A stretch of DNA of 12,706 nucleotides, taken from positions 1 through 12,706 of the forward strand of contig JAKJAE010000048.1 of the NCBI GenBank assembly GCA_022707665.1. Reading direction: 5' to 3'. The stretch comes from Chloroflexota bacterium (GTDB taxonomy: Bacteria; Chloroflexota; Anaerolineae; B4-G1; SLSP01). Numbering within the stretch: position 1 is the stretch's first letter; each line of letters begins with the position of its first letter. The translations under genes and the position numbers were made by a program. Under the pieces are notes generated by a model that was given only the letters and a program-made list of their open reading frames with translations, made no database searches and was not told where the DNA came from. Below are positions 1 to 6,397 of this stretch, piece by piece.

Positions 1-287
1 CGCGAGCTGTGGCTGACCTGCCGGTCCTCATCGAGTATCTCTTACCACTCGTGCAGGTGAATGGACGCGTGCTGGCACAGAAGGGAGAGAGCGCACCGGC
101 TGAGGCTCAGCGCAGCGAATGGGCGCTCGCCCAACTGGGAGGGCAGCTCCGGCGGCTGATCCCGGTCAACCTCCGGGGCATTGCAGAAACGCGCTACCTG
201 GTGCTGTTGGACAAAGTAGCCGCCACGCCTGAGAAATACCCCCGCCGGGCAGGAGTACCCAGCAAGCGGCCCCTCGTCGTGGAGTGA
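1..287 (+). CDS. rsmG: 16S rRNA (guanine-N7)-methyltransferase RsmG, C-terminal part
   Basis: Only the last 94 codons are in the window; the frame is open from base 3 and continues off the left edge, so the true start is outside. RsmG (GidB) methylates N7 of G527 (E. coli numbering) in 16S rRNA, using S-adenosylmethionine. The visible part begins with R-A-V-A-D-L-P-V-L, matching the family's conserved 'SRAVA.LPVL.EY' segment at the end of the Rossmann core. It continues with a K-G motif (QKGESAP) and ends with the typical tail 'K....P..YPRRAGVPSKRPL'. The SAM-binding N-terminal half is not visible. The gene converges on the transglycosylase gene, with about 100 bases between the stops. Family assignment is confident because the C-terminal signature is distinctive. 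Confidence 0.9.
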   Translation, partial: RAVADLPVLIEYLLPLVQVNGRVLAQKGESAPAEAQRSEWALAQLGGQLRRLIPVNLRGIAETRYLVLLDKVAATPEKYPRRAGVPSKRPLVVE

Positions 288-362
288 ATGCGGGTTACTC
301 CGAAAGGGGACGGCAGTGGGGAAGGGCCGTGATGCTTACCTACCGGATGACTTGCGCACCGG

Positions 363-379
363 GGCGTCGCGCGACGTCC
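363..379. terminator. Short GC hairpin between convergent genes
   Basis: A small stem lies between the convergent rsmG and transglycosylase stop codons: GG-CGTC, loop GCGC, GACG-(t)-CC, with one bulged T. It could act as a bidirectional terminator, but it is short and has no T-tract on either side. The rest of the 288-386 gap shows nothing else recognisable. Confidence 0.25.
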
Positions 380-386
380 TGGGACC

Positions 387-2852
387 TCAGTCGGATTCCC
401 GCAGGATCGTTGCAGGTGTCATCAGCTCGATCGGGGCGCTATAGAGATGCCGGTAGTAGGCGTAGTGTTCCCGGATGTAGCGCACATATCTGCTCGTCTC
501 GGGAAAGTCGATGAGCTCCACAAAGAGATCGGTGTCCCCCACCGCTTCCTCCATCCAACGCAACGCATTTCCGGGCCCCCCGTTGTACGCTGCCATTGCG
601 GGGAAGAGGTTGCCGTCAAAGAGCTCACGTTGCTCGGTGAGATACCAGGTCCCGAACCGCACGCTTACCATCGGACGGTAGAGATCCGCCGTCGTGTAGT
701 CAGGAGGCCAGCCCAACGCATCCGCGATCGCTGCGCCAGTGGCCGGGATCACCTGCATCAGGCCGTGCGCCGCGGCATACGAGGTCGCAAAACCCTCAAA
801 GAGGCTTTCCTGGCGGAGGAGGGCATAGGCGAAGAGGGGAGAAAGATCGTAACGCGCCGCTTCCTGTTCGAGAAGGTCACTGTAGTAGCGGGGATAGGTC
901 AGGCAGCCGATGAAAGGCGGCACATCGGTCACGTCCTTTGCCGGTGACAGGCGCCAGACCGTTGCCGCGGCAAGGATCGACGAGCGGTAGAGCCCGATAT
1001 CACGGAAGGTAAGCGCCAACTGGTACTGCGCCAGTGGATCCTGGGCCGTGGCTGTGCGGAGTGCCTCGAGTTCGGTCCGTGCTTCGTCGAAGTGCCCGAG
1101 AGCAAGCAAGCGCGTACCGCGCTGCAGCCGGGGATCATTCGCGAGCGTCTCCGATAGCGTGCCAACGGAAAGGGCAGGGTCGAGCCCAAGCCAGTTGGCC
1201 AGCCACGCCTCGGCCTCAGCCTGTGCCGTGCCGTCCTCGCACAATGCCAGACTGTCAGGATAGGCCGTGAATGGCTGCCGGCCCGCCAGGGCGTCGCCTG
1301 CTTGCAGCCCATAGAAGCTCCAGGCACCCAGACCTACAGCATTGCTCAAGGCTTCGGTTGCGCTGATTGTCTCACCGGTTGCGAGGTACGTCTTGCCCAG
1401 CCAATACCAGGCCGCCTGGGTCCGTTCAGCATAGGGGTACCATAGCGTAAGGTCCCGCCAGACAACGCGGGCCGCTTCCATATCACCGGCCCTGTAATAC
1501 GCCAGACCAGCACGGAACCGCGCATCGGGCGCCAGTGCATCGTCCGGGTAGCGCACGGCCAGGTCGAGCAGCAACTCTGCCGTCTGTTCCAGGCCTCCGG
1601 CGTCCATGAGGTCATCGACGACATCCCAGATAGCGGAGGGAACGGCCTCGCCGCCGGGATAGAGATCGAGCCCTGCGCGGTATACCTCCAGCGCGTCGTC
1701 AGGACGCCCGAGCGCCAGCAAGGCCTGGGCCTTGCCCATCCAGGCATCCGGTACGTATCCATCATCAGGATGAGTCTCGATGAGCACATCGAATTCATCT
1801 ATAGCCATCTCAGGGCTGCCCGCCTTGAGATAGGAGAGCGCAGCGTAGTAATGAGGCTCGCCGTCATGATTGGGGTCTCCCTGAATCAGCCGGTAGAACG
1901 CCTGCACTGCCGGACCGTATGCTTTCGCCCGGTAGTCGATCAATCCACGCAACCGCTCGTCGACCGGTTGGTCGCCCTCAACGAGCTTCACCAAAGCGGT
2001 ATAGGCCTGGTCGGCGTTCGGGTAACCCGTGACCAGCTCCGCCATGCGCGCATAGGCCTCGTCCAGATCACCATAGGCCCAAGCCGTGTCCGCCGCCTGG
2101 GAGAGAATACGTGCACGGTAATCGGGAATCTGCGCGATCGAGAGAATCTCATCATAGGCTGCCAGCGCCCCGGCATAGTCGCCATAGGCTGACCGGGACA
2201 CCGCGATGCGTTCGAGAAGCCATACTCGCTGGCTGGGCGCCTCGGCATGCGGCAAGGCCTCCCCATAGATCCTGGCCGCATCCTCATAGGCGCCACCTGC
2301 GTAGAGCGCATCACCCATCCAGTCGTAGGCGTAGGAGGCGAGAAGAGGCTCCAACGCCAACACAGCCGAATAGTGCTCAGTTGCCGAAATTGGCGAGCCC
2401 ACCGCCAGGAGCACATCACCGAGCAAAACATGCGCAGCCGCCGCTTGCGATGGAGCCATTGGATCCGTCGTCGTCAGCAGCGCTTCCAAGACGGGAATCG
2501 CCTCGGAAGCTGCCCCATCGGCGAGGTAGGTCTGGCCAAGGCCCAACGACGCCTCGACTCGATCGTCCGGCGCAGTTCCAGGCGCGGACAGCAAGGCCCT
2601 ATAGGCATACGCTGCTGCATCCCAGTCACCAATGACATAGGCCTGACGTGCGTCAGCGAGCGATGCCGCCGGCAGGGGCGTCGGCGTGGGCGTCACGGTG
2701 GCGGTCGGGGTCAGCGTGGGACAGGGTGTCAGGGTCGCCGTGATCGTCGCGGTTGGTGCTGCCGTGAGCTTTGACGGCGACAGGCTCCCACCAGCACACC
2801 CTGCCAGAGCCAGGATAATCAACCATGCAACCAACACCTTTCGGGTTATCAT
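387..2852 (-). CDS. Lytic transglycosylase lipoprotein with TPR-like superhelix (Slt70-type architecture)
   Basis: This predicted 821-residue exported lipoprotein should cleave the MurNAc-GlcNAc bond of peptidoglycan, forming 1,6-anhydro ends. Residues 1-19 are a lipoprotein signal (basic MITRK, hydrophobic stretch, lipobox L-A-G-C with Cys19). A Thr/Pro-rich linker follows to about residue 62. A long alpha-helical region with many TPR-like units (A-Y-G-D.. and E-A...Y patterns) runs to about residue 620. The C-terminal SLT domain starts near residue 656, with catalytic Glu682 in R-Q-E-S, the G-L-M-Q-V-I-P motif at 697-703 and A-Y-N-G-G-P at 755-760. The frame extends upstream to GTG 2879, but a promoter lies inside that extension and the lipoprotein signal begins at ATG 2852, so 2852 was chosen. 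Genes of this type probably work in wall turnover or division; no partner is adjacent. Confidence 0.93.
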   Translation of the reverse strand: MITRKVLVAWLIILALAGCAGGSLSPSKLTAAPTATITATLTPCPTLTPTATVTPTPTPLPAASLADARQAYVIGDWDAAAYAYRALLSAPGTAPDDRVEASLGLGQTYLADGAASEAIPVLEALLTTTDPMAPSQAAAAHVLLGDVLLAVGSPISATEHYSAVLALEPLLASYAYDWMGDALYAGGAYEDAARIYGEALPHAEAPSQRVWLLERIAVSRSAYGDYAGALAAYDEILSIAQIPDYRARILSQAADTAWAYGDLDEAYARMAELVTGYPNADQAYTALVKLVEGDQPVDERLRGLIDYRAKAYGPAVQAFYRLIQGDPNHDGEPHYYAALSYLKAGSPEMAIDEFDVLIETHPDDGYVPDAWMGKAQALLALGRPDDALEVYRAGLDLYPGGEAVPSAIWDVVDDLMDAGGLEQTAELLLDLAVRYPDDALAPDARFRAGLAYYRAGDMEAARVVWRDLTLWYPYAERTQAAWYWLGKTYLATGETISATEALSNAVGLGAWSFYGLQAGDALAGRQPFTAYPDSLALCEDGTAQAEAEAWLANWLGLDPALSVGTLSETLANDPRLQRGTRLLALGHFDEARTELEALRTATAQDPLAQYQLALTFRDIGLYRSSILAAATVWRLSPAKDVTDVPPFIGCLTYPRYYSDLLEQEAARYDLSPLFAYALLRQESLFEGFATSYAAAHGLMQVIPATGAAIADALGWPPDYTTADLYRPMVSVRFGTWYLTEQRELFDGNLFPAMAAYNGGPGNALRWMEEAVGDTDLFVELIDFPETSRYVRYIREHYAYYRHLYSAPIELMTPATILRESD

Positions 2853-2861
2853 CACAAGGGA

Positions 2862-2889
2862 ATTATGTCGGCTTACCACGCAGGGTCAA
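2862..2889 (-). promoter_or_regulatory. Sigma70-like promoter for the transglycosylase gene
   Basis: On the minus strand, TTGACC (2889-2884) and CATAAT (2867-2862) are separated by 16 bases; each matches five of six consensus bases. A transcript would begin near 2855, only a few bases before ATG 2852. The mRNA would therefore be essentially leaderless, which fits the absence of any Shine-Dalgarno sequence before this ATG. Confidence 0.6.
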
Positions 2890-2913
2890 TACCAGGCCCG
2901 AATACCGCGAGAC

Positions 2914-2942
2914 TTGTAGTTTTATATCGTTTATCATATAGT
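2914..2942 (+). promoter_or_regulatory. Probable promoter for the DHOD-like/pduO pair
   Basis: TTGTAG (2914-2919) and TATAGT (2937-2942) are separated by 17 bases in a locally AT-rich stretch that contrasts with the GC-rich surroundings. The -10 is a five-of-six match and the -35 is weak. A start near 2949 would give a leader of about 25 nt containing a strong ribosome binding site. Confidence 0.45.
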
Positions 2943-2961
2943 TTGAATTACTCGTTCCGTC

Positions 2962-2968
2962 GAGGAGG
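2962..2968 (+). promoter_or_regulatory. Strong ribosome binding site for the DHOD-like gene
   Basis: GAGGAGG is followed by five bases and then ATG 2974. This fixes the start of the DHOD-like protein. Confidence 0.8.
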
Positions 2969-2973
2969 TAACT

Positions 2974-3972
2974 ATGACCGACCTGGCGACAACCTATATG
3001 GGACTCACCCTCAAAAACCCTGTCGTGCCATCCGCTTCGCCGTTATCGCGCGACCTGGACAGGATCAAAAAGATGGAGGACGCGGGGGCCGGAGCGATCA
3101 CGCTCTATTCACTGTTCGAAGAACAGGTCGACCGCGAGGCAGCGCTTCTGGACGATATCCTCGAGGATCAGAAGTACCGTTACGCCGAGATGACGGAGCC
3201 CTTTCCTGAGCTCGACATCTTCCGGCGTGACGAGATCGCCTATCTGGATCTGATCAGAGCAGCGAAGGAAGCCGTCGACATCCCCATCATCGCCAGCCTG
3301 AATGGCTACAGTGAGGGAGGATGGACGCGTTATGCCCGCCTGTTCGAGGAAGCCGGCGCCGACGCTATCGAGCTCAACATCTATCACATTCCGACCTCGC
3401 ACCGACTCACCGGATCGCAAGTCGAGTCGCTCTACTTCAACGTCCTGCACGATGTGAAGCTGCAGGTCTCCATCCCGGTCGCCATGAAGCTCAGCCCATT
3501 CTTCAGCTCGATCCCCCACCTGGCGACGGTACTGAGCCGCGGAGGCGCAGACGGGCTCGTGCTCTTCAATCGCTTCTACCAGCCCGATCTTGACATCGAG
3601 GCACTGTCCTCCAAACGCAGCCTCGATCCCAGCACATCACAGGAGATGCGGTTGCCACTACGGTGGATCGGCATCCTCTACGGCAGAGTGGAGTCCTCGC
3701 TTGCGTTGACCACGGGCATTCACACGCATGAAGACATCGTGAAGGCTGTAATGGCCGGAGCCGATATCGCCAACGTCTGTTCGGTGCTGCTCTCCGAAGG
3801 CATTGACAGGATCGAGAGCCTCGTCAAGGGGACAGCAACGTGGCTCGACGCGCATAACTACGGATCTCTCGGTGAGATCAAGGGCATCTTGAGCCACAAG
3901 GAAACGCCAAACCCGGCAGCCTTTGAGCGCGGTAACTACGTGAAGTTGATTGGGGGTGACAGTTTTGACTGA
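2974..3972 (+). CDS. Dihydroorotate dehydrogenase-like flavoprotein
   Basis: This 332-residue TIM-barrel protein belongs to the uncharacterised DHOD-like branch of the dihydroorotate dehydrogenase superfamily. Recognisable parts are the N-terminal strand L-K-N-P-V-V-P-S (13-20), 'IIASLNG' (105-111), 'AIELN' ending at Asn135, 'AMKLSP' with Lys172, 'LFNRF' with Asn199, and a C-terminal phosphate-binding region 'TTGIHTHEDI' (246-255) plus 'MAGADIANVCSVL'. In true PyrD class 1 enzymes the loop after 'ELN' reads S-C-P-N and supplies the catalytic Cys; here it is Y-H-I-P, so ordinary dihydroorotate oxidation is doubtful. FMN binding is likely from the retained Lys and Asn. Start ATG 2974 has a strong Shine-Dalgarno. 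The pduO frame begins before its stop, suggesting translational coupling. Substrate is unknown and pyrD should not be assigned. Confidence 0.85.
   Translation: MTDLATTYMGLTLKNPVVPSASPLSRDLDRIKKMEDAGAGAITLYSLFEEQVDREAALLDDILEDQKYRYAEMTEPFPELDIFRRDEIAYLDLIRAAKEAVDIPIIASLNGYSEGGWTRYARLFEEAGADAIELNIYHIPTSHRLTGSQVESLYFNVLHDVKLQVSIPVAMKLSPFFSSIPHLATVLSRGGADGLVLFNRFYQPDLDIEALSSKRSLDPSTSQEMRLPLRWIGILYGRVESSLALTTGIHTHEDIVKAVMAGADIANVCSVLLSEGIDRIESLVKGTATWLDAHNYGSLGEIKGILSHKETPNPAAFERGNYVKLIGGDSFD
3952..3959 (+). promoter_or_regulatory. Ribosome binding site inside the upstream gene, deciding the pduO start
   Basis: GGGGGTGA lies within the last codons of the DHOD-like gene, about six bases before TTG 3965. 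It favours TTG 3965 over the in-frame alternatives TTG 3950 and GTG 3956, which have poorer upstream signals. Confidence 0.5.
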
Positions 3973-4522
3973 GCCGTCCGCCCGGAGCGTGCGGTCCTTC
4001 ACAGGCCGAGGCGACAGCGGCAGTACGGGTCGCCTCGGCACTACCACGCGTATCTCCAAAGACAGCGCCCTGATCGAAGCGGTGGGCAGCGTCGACGAGG
4101 CAATGTCCTCGATCGGTATGGCGCGAGCCGCTTGCACCATCCAGGGGGAGAAAGGCAGCCTCCTCGTTGTCCAGCAACACCTTGGACGGATGCTTGCGCA
4201 TCTGTCCGCCACGCCCGAGACGCGCTCGCAGTACTCGGGAACCTCGGCAGATGATGTCACCTGGCTCGAAGCCCGGATCGCCGAGATAGAACGCGATCTG
4301 CCCCCGTTAAGGGAGTTTGTGCTGCCCGGCGCGACGCTTGCCGGCGCCGCCTTCCACGTGGCCCGAACCGTCGTGCGCCGCGCGGAACGGCACGTTGTAG
4401 CGCTCGCCGGGGCCGAACCCGGGCTCGGCCCACAAAATCTGGCCTACCTCAACCGCCTATCGTCGTTGCTCTTCGTCGCGGCGGTCGCCGAGGATCTTGC
4501 AGCAAGGGAGCAAGCCCTATAG
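3965..4522 (+). CDS. pduO: PduO-type ATP:cob(I)alamin adenosyltransferase
   Basis: The predicted enzyme of about 185 residues transfers the adenosyl group of ATP to cob(I)alamin, making coenzyme B12. Features of PF01923 are visible: an N-terminal ATP-binding loop F-T-G-R-G-D-S-G (12-19) with T-R-I-S-K (28-32), V-D-E (43-45), F-V-L-P-G (118-122), A-R-T-V-V-R-R-A-E-R (133-142) and N-R-L-S-S-L-L-F (163-170). Phe118, Arg134 and Asp44 plausibly correspond to Phe112, Arg128 and Asp35 of the Lactobacillus reuteri enzyme, which shape the cobalamin site and the subunit salt bridge; that alignment was by eye. The usual N-R-L-S-D motif has Ser in place of Asp. The start is uncertain: TTG 3965 is preferred, overlapping the DHOD-like gene by 8 bases, while TTG 3950 or GTG 3956 would add five or three residues. 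No B12-dependent enzyme is nearby. Confidence 0.88.
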   Translation: MTEPSARSVRSFTGRGDSGSTGRLGTTTRISKDSALIEAVGSVDEAMSSIGMARAACTIQGEKGSLLVVQQHLGRMLAHLSATPETRSQYSGTSADDVTWLEARIAEIERDLPPLREFVLPGATLAGAAFHVARTVVRRAERHVVALAGAEPGLGPQNLAYLNRLSSLLFVAAVAEDLAAREQAL

Positions 4523-4580
4523 ACCCATGGGCTTGTCGACTCGGTCAGTCGCCTGATCGAGACGGGAAGCCTATGGGTCT
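4521..4580 (+). terminator. 60-nt nested hairpin beginning in the pduO stop codon
   Basis: Arms 4521-4534 and 4567-4580 pair over 14 positions (one G-U). Inside, after a 1x1 mismatch, 4536-4538 pairs with 4563-4565. After another mismatch, 4540-4548 pairs with 4553-4561 (one G-U), closed by a UCGC tetraloop. That gives 26 base pairs in 60 nt. The first two paired bases belong to the TAG stop of pduO. There is no T-tract downstream, so it is not a textbook intrinsic terminator. It may stop transcription, stabilise the 3' end of the mRNA, or both. The structure is seen directly; the role is inferred. Confidence 0.6.
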
Positions 4581-4602
4581 GGGACAGACGAAGCCTCCCA
4601 GA
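4578..4602 (+). repeat. Second inverted repeat overlapping the base of the large hairpin
   Basis: TCTGGGA (4578-4584) is perfectly complementary to TCCCAGA (4596-4602) with an 11-base loop. It shares 4578-4580 with the 3' arm of the larger hairpin, so both cannot form fully at once, although the larger stem could simply fray at its base. Confidence 0.5.
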
Positions 4603-4630
4603 GAGTTCTATAATTTAGAATAGAAACATC

Positions 4631-4658
4631 TTGTAAAAACGCTCCGGTATGGTATACT
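4631..4658 (+). promoter_or_regulatory. rpsD promoter with extended -10
   Basis: TTGTAA (4631-4636) and TATACT (4653-4658) are separated by 16 bases, with TGG directly before the -10 forming an extended TGN element. An AT-rich stretch lies just upstream (4606-4630). A start near 4665 would give a leader of about 40 nt ending in AAGGAGGT (4689-4696), nine bases before the ATG. Confidence 0.65.
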
Positions 4659-4705
4659 CCGCGCATCGACGGGCATACAGCTCGCAGTAAGGAGGTAGTC
4701 CGAGT

Positions 4706-5317
4706 ATGGGGCGTTATACAGGCCCAAAACACAAGCTATCACGCCGCGAAGGCGTGGATCTCTTTGGAAACGGGGGCGAGAGCCTGGAACGACGGCTCAA
4801 CCAGCCCCCCGGGATGCACGGGCAGAGCGCGACGTTCCGCCGCCAACGTCGCGGCGATTATGAGGTCCAGATGCGTGAGAAGCAGAAGGTCAAGCGCACC
4901 TACGGATTGCGCGAAAAGCAGTTCCGGCGCTTTTACCGCCTGGCGCAGCAGACTCATGCCCTTACCGGTCCAACCCTGCTCTCGCTGCTCGAGCGGCGGC
5001 TCGATAACGTCGTCTTCCGGATGGGGTGGGCACGTACGCGCCCCCAGGCACGGCAGTTTGTCTCCCACGGCCACGTGCTGGTTGATGGTCAGAAGATCGA
5101 CATTCCCTCTTACCTGGTGGCTCCGGACCAATCCCTGGCGCTCAAGCCACGAACACAGCGTATCCCCGAAATCCAGGAACTCATCGACGTGCCCATCTCA
5201 TTGCCTGAATGGCTGGCTCGCAGCGGGGCAACAGGGCAAGTCCTCCGCGTTCCGGGACGGGAGGACATAGCAGAAGACTTCGACGAGCGGTTGGTCGCAG
5301 AGTTCTACTCGCGCTAA
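4706..5317 (+). CDS. rpsD: 30S ribosomal protein S4, cysteine-free form
   Basis: This 203-residue protein is of normal S4 length. S4 binds 16S rRNA early in small-subunit assembly. The N-terminus M-G-R-Y-T-G-P-K is diagnostic. The conserved 'QPPGMHGQ' (33-40) and 'KQKVKRTYGLREKQFRR' (59-75) segments follow, and the S4 RNA-binding domain runs from about 94 to 155 (E-R-R-L-D-N-V-V-F-R, then 'HGHVLVDGQKIDIPSY'). In zinc-binding S4 proteins residues near 9 and 12 are cysteines; here they are His9 and Ser12, and no cysteine occurs in the whole protein, so this is a C-minus form. The gene stands alone, away from an S13-S11-rpoA cluster, with its own promoter, strong Shine-Dalgarno and a downstream hairpin. 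It could be the only S4 or a second copy; the window cannot decide. Confidence 0.97.
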   Translation: MGRYTGPKHKLSRREGVDLFGNGGESLERRLNQPPGMHGQSATFRRQRRGDYEVQMREKQKVKRTYGLREKQFRRFYRLAQQTHALTGPTLLSLLERRLDNVVFRMGWARTRPQARQFVSHGHVLVDGQKIDIPSYLVAPDQSLALKPRTQRIPEIQELIDVPISLPEWLARSGATGQVLRVPGREDIAEDFDERLVAEFYSR

Positions 5318-5325
5318 CCCCAGGT

Positions 5326-5362
5326 CAGGTGCCGCGGACCGTCTGACGGGTCCCGGCACCTG
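5326..5362 (+). terminator. Hairpin downstream of rpsD
   Basis: CAGGTGCCG (5326-5334) is perfectly complementary to CGGCACCTG (5354-5362), and inside it GGACC (5336-5340) pairs with GGTCC (5349-5353). It starts nine bases after the rpsD stop. No T-tract follows, so it is a U-less terminator or 3'-end stabiliser. Confidence 0.55.
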
Positions 5363-5377
5363 CCAAGGTGTCACCCT

Positions 5378-5404
5378 CCTGGCCTGCCAGGTCGCCCAGC
5401 GACC
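5378..5404 (+). repeat. Two overlapping small inverted repeats after the rpsD hairpin
   Basis: CCTGG (5378-5382) pairs with CCAGG (5387-5391) around a four-base loop. GGTCGC (5390-5395) pairs with GCGACC (5399-5404) around a three-base loop. They share two bases and follow the rpsD hairpin closely. They may form a compound terminator or nothing at all. Confidence 0.35.
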
Positions 5405-5412
5405 AGAAGGGC

Positions 5413-5440
5413 TTGCTCACGTCTCGATGCGTGTTATCTT
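5413..5440 (+). promoter_or_regulatory. Possible surE promoter
   Basis: TTGCTC (5413-5418) and TATCTT (5435-5440) are spaced by 16 bases, with TGT just before the -10 giving a TGN extension. Both hexamers are weak matches. It lies after the rpsD hairpins and about 55 bases before the surE start. Confidence 0.35.
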
Positions 5441-5494
5441 GGGGCAGTGCTGGCGCGTCCGGCACCAGAGACAATGTAGACGTGGAGGCAACCT

Positions 5495-6289
5495 GTGGCA
5501 CAGCCCCTCATCCTGATGACAAATGACGATGGCATCGACTCACCCGGCCTGCAGGCCGCCGTCGACGCCGTCAGCGGTCTTGGCGAGATTGTGATCGCCG
5601 CACCCAACCAGCAGTGGTCCGGATCTGGACGTTCGATGCCCATCTCGGTCACGGGCCAGATCACGCAAGTACCGTCCGACAGGTACCGCTCCTATGCGAT
5701 CGACGCAACGCCGGCACTGTGTGTCGTCCACGCCATGGCCCGCCTGGTTGACCGCCGGCCCGATCTCGTGATCTCGGGAATCAACTTCGGTGAGAACGTA
5801 GGCGTCGATATCACCATCTCCGGCACCGTCGGTGCGGCGATCGAGGCGGCGGCTTTCGGCATTCCAGCGCTGGCGGTTTCCGTGCAGATGCCGGTAGCGA
5901 ACCACCTGGTGGGCGACGCGGCAGAGGATTACGTCGCCGCCGGAGCCTTCACGCGCACCTTCGCCCAGCGGTTGCTCCGCCACCCTCTGCCTTTCGATGC
6001 CGATATCCTGTCTATCAACGTTCCCCAGAATGCCACGCCCCAGACGCCCTGGCAGTTGACGCCCCTCTGCCGCCAGCGCTACTTCGTCCCGGCGCAAGGC
6101 TATGCCGCCATGAGCGAGGAGAAGGTAGCTGGCTATCGCGTCATGGACCATCCGGAGCTCACCGAGATCGGCTCCGACATCTGGTGTCTGCATGCCGCGC
6201 GCCAGGTCTCTGTCACCCCGCTCTCCCTTGATCTGACGTCCCGGACACACTTCGGGGCGCTTGAGGAACTACTCCGTCGCGAAGACTAG
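5495..6289 (+). CDS. surE: 5'/3'-nucleotidase SurE
   Basis: This 264-residue protein has typical length for SurE, a metal-dependent phosphatase acting on nucleoside monophosphates and linked in bacteria to stationary-phase survival. The N-terminal metal motif T-N-D-D-G places Asp11 and Asp12. Ser42 lies in N-Q-Q-W-S-G-S-G and Asn97 in S-G-I-N-F-G. Together these correspond to the Asp-Asp-Ser-Asn metal set known in the family. The segment 'SGTVGAAIEAAAFGIPALAVS' follows its usual pattern, although Tyr in the common 'YSGTV' is replaced by Ile. GTG 5495 is chosen because GTGGAGG (5482-5488) sits six bases upstream and the mature N-terminus begins directly with the nucleotide-binding strand. It appears monocistronic, bounded by hairpins after rpsD and after itself. 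Confidence 0.97.
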   Translation: MAQPLILMTNDDGIDSPGLQAAVDAVSGLGEIVIAAPNQQWSGSGRSMPISVTGQITQVPSDRYRSYAIDATPALCVVHAMARLVDRRPDLVISGINFGENVGVDITISGTVGAAIEAAAFGIPALAVSVQMPVANHLVGDAAEDYVAAGAFTRTFAQRLLRHPLPFDADILSINVPQNATPQTPWQLTPLCRQRYFVPAQGYAAMSEEKVAGYRVMDHPELTEIGSDIWCLHAARQVSVTPLSLDLTSRTHFGALEELLRRED

Positions 6290-6298
6290 CAACCGCTG

Positions 6299-6326
6299 TC
6301 CAGGGGCCAGATTGGTGGCCCCTGGA
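6299..6326 (+). terminator. Hairpin terminator after surE
   Basis: A perfect 11-bp stem, TCCAGGGGCCA (6299-6309) with TGGCCCCTGGA (6316-6326), encloses a six-base loop and begins 10 bases after the surE stop. The downstream tract is pyrimidine-rich (TTCCCCCTCCC) rather than pure T. It is the best terminator-like structure in the window. Confidence 0.75.
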
Positions 6327-6351
6327 TGGCTTCCCCCTCCCATCTTCTTAC

Positions 6352-6379
6352 TTGACATCTTTGCCCCTGCATCTACACT
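6352..6379 (+). promoter_or_regulatory. Promoter of the propeller-protein/thpR pair
   Basis: An exact TTGACA (6352-6357) is followed after 16 bases by TACACT (6374-6379). It lies directly after the surE terminator and before AAAGGAT (6386-6392), the ribosome binding site of ATG 6398. The predicted leader is very short, around 12 nt. Confidence 0.65.
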
Positions 6380-6397
6380 CTCGCCAAAGGATGCCCT

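Noticed and set aside
284..514. A short open frame starting just before the rsmG stop.
   Set aside because: It runs into the convergent transglycosylase gene, has a Ser/Arg-rich product and no ribosome binding site.
447..947. A plus-strand open frame opposite the SLT domain.
   Set aside because: Antisense shadow of the catalytic domain; no family resemblance.
1990..2660. Recurrent ATAGGC words that look like a dispersed repeat.
   Set aside because: They encode Ala-Tyr at equivalent places of TPR-like units in the transglycosylase, so protein repetition explains them.
2690..2760. Degenerate repeat resembling a tandem array.
   Set aside because: It encodes the Thr/Pro-rich linker behind the lipoprotein anchor, a common low-complexity feature.
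2853..2879. N-terminal extension of the transglycosylase to GTG 2879.
   Set aside because: The extension contains the -10 element and places nine residues before a perfect lipoprotein signal; no ribosome binding site precedes it.
4606..4620. A perfect TATAAT (4609-4614) inside a small AT palindrome as an alternative rpsD promoter.
   Set aside because: No -35 lies at suitable distance and no TGN extension precedes it; 4631-4658 is better. It might act as an AT-rich upstream element.
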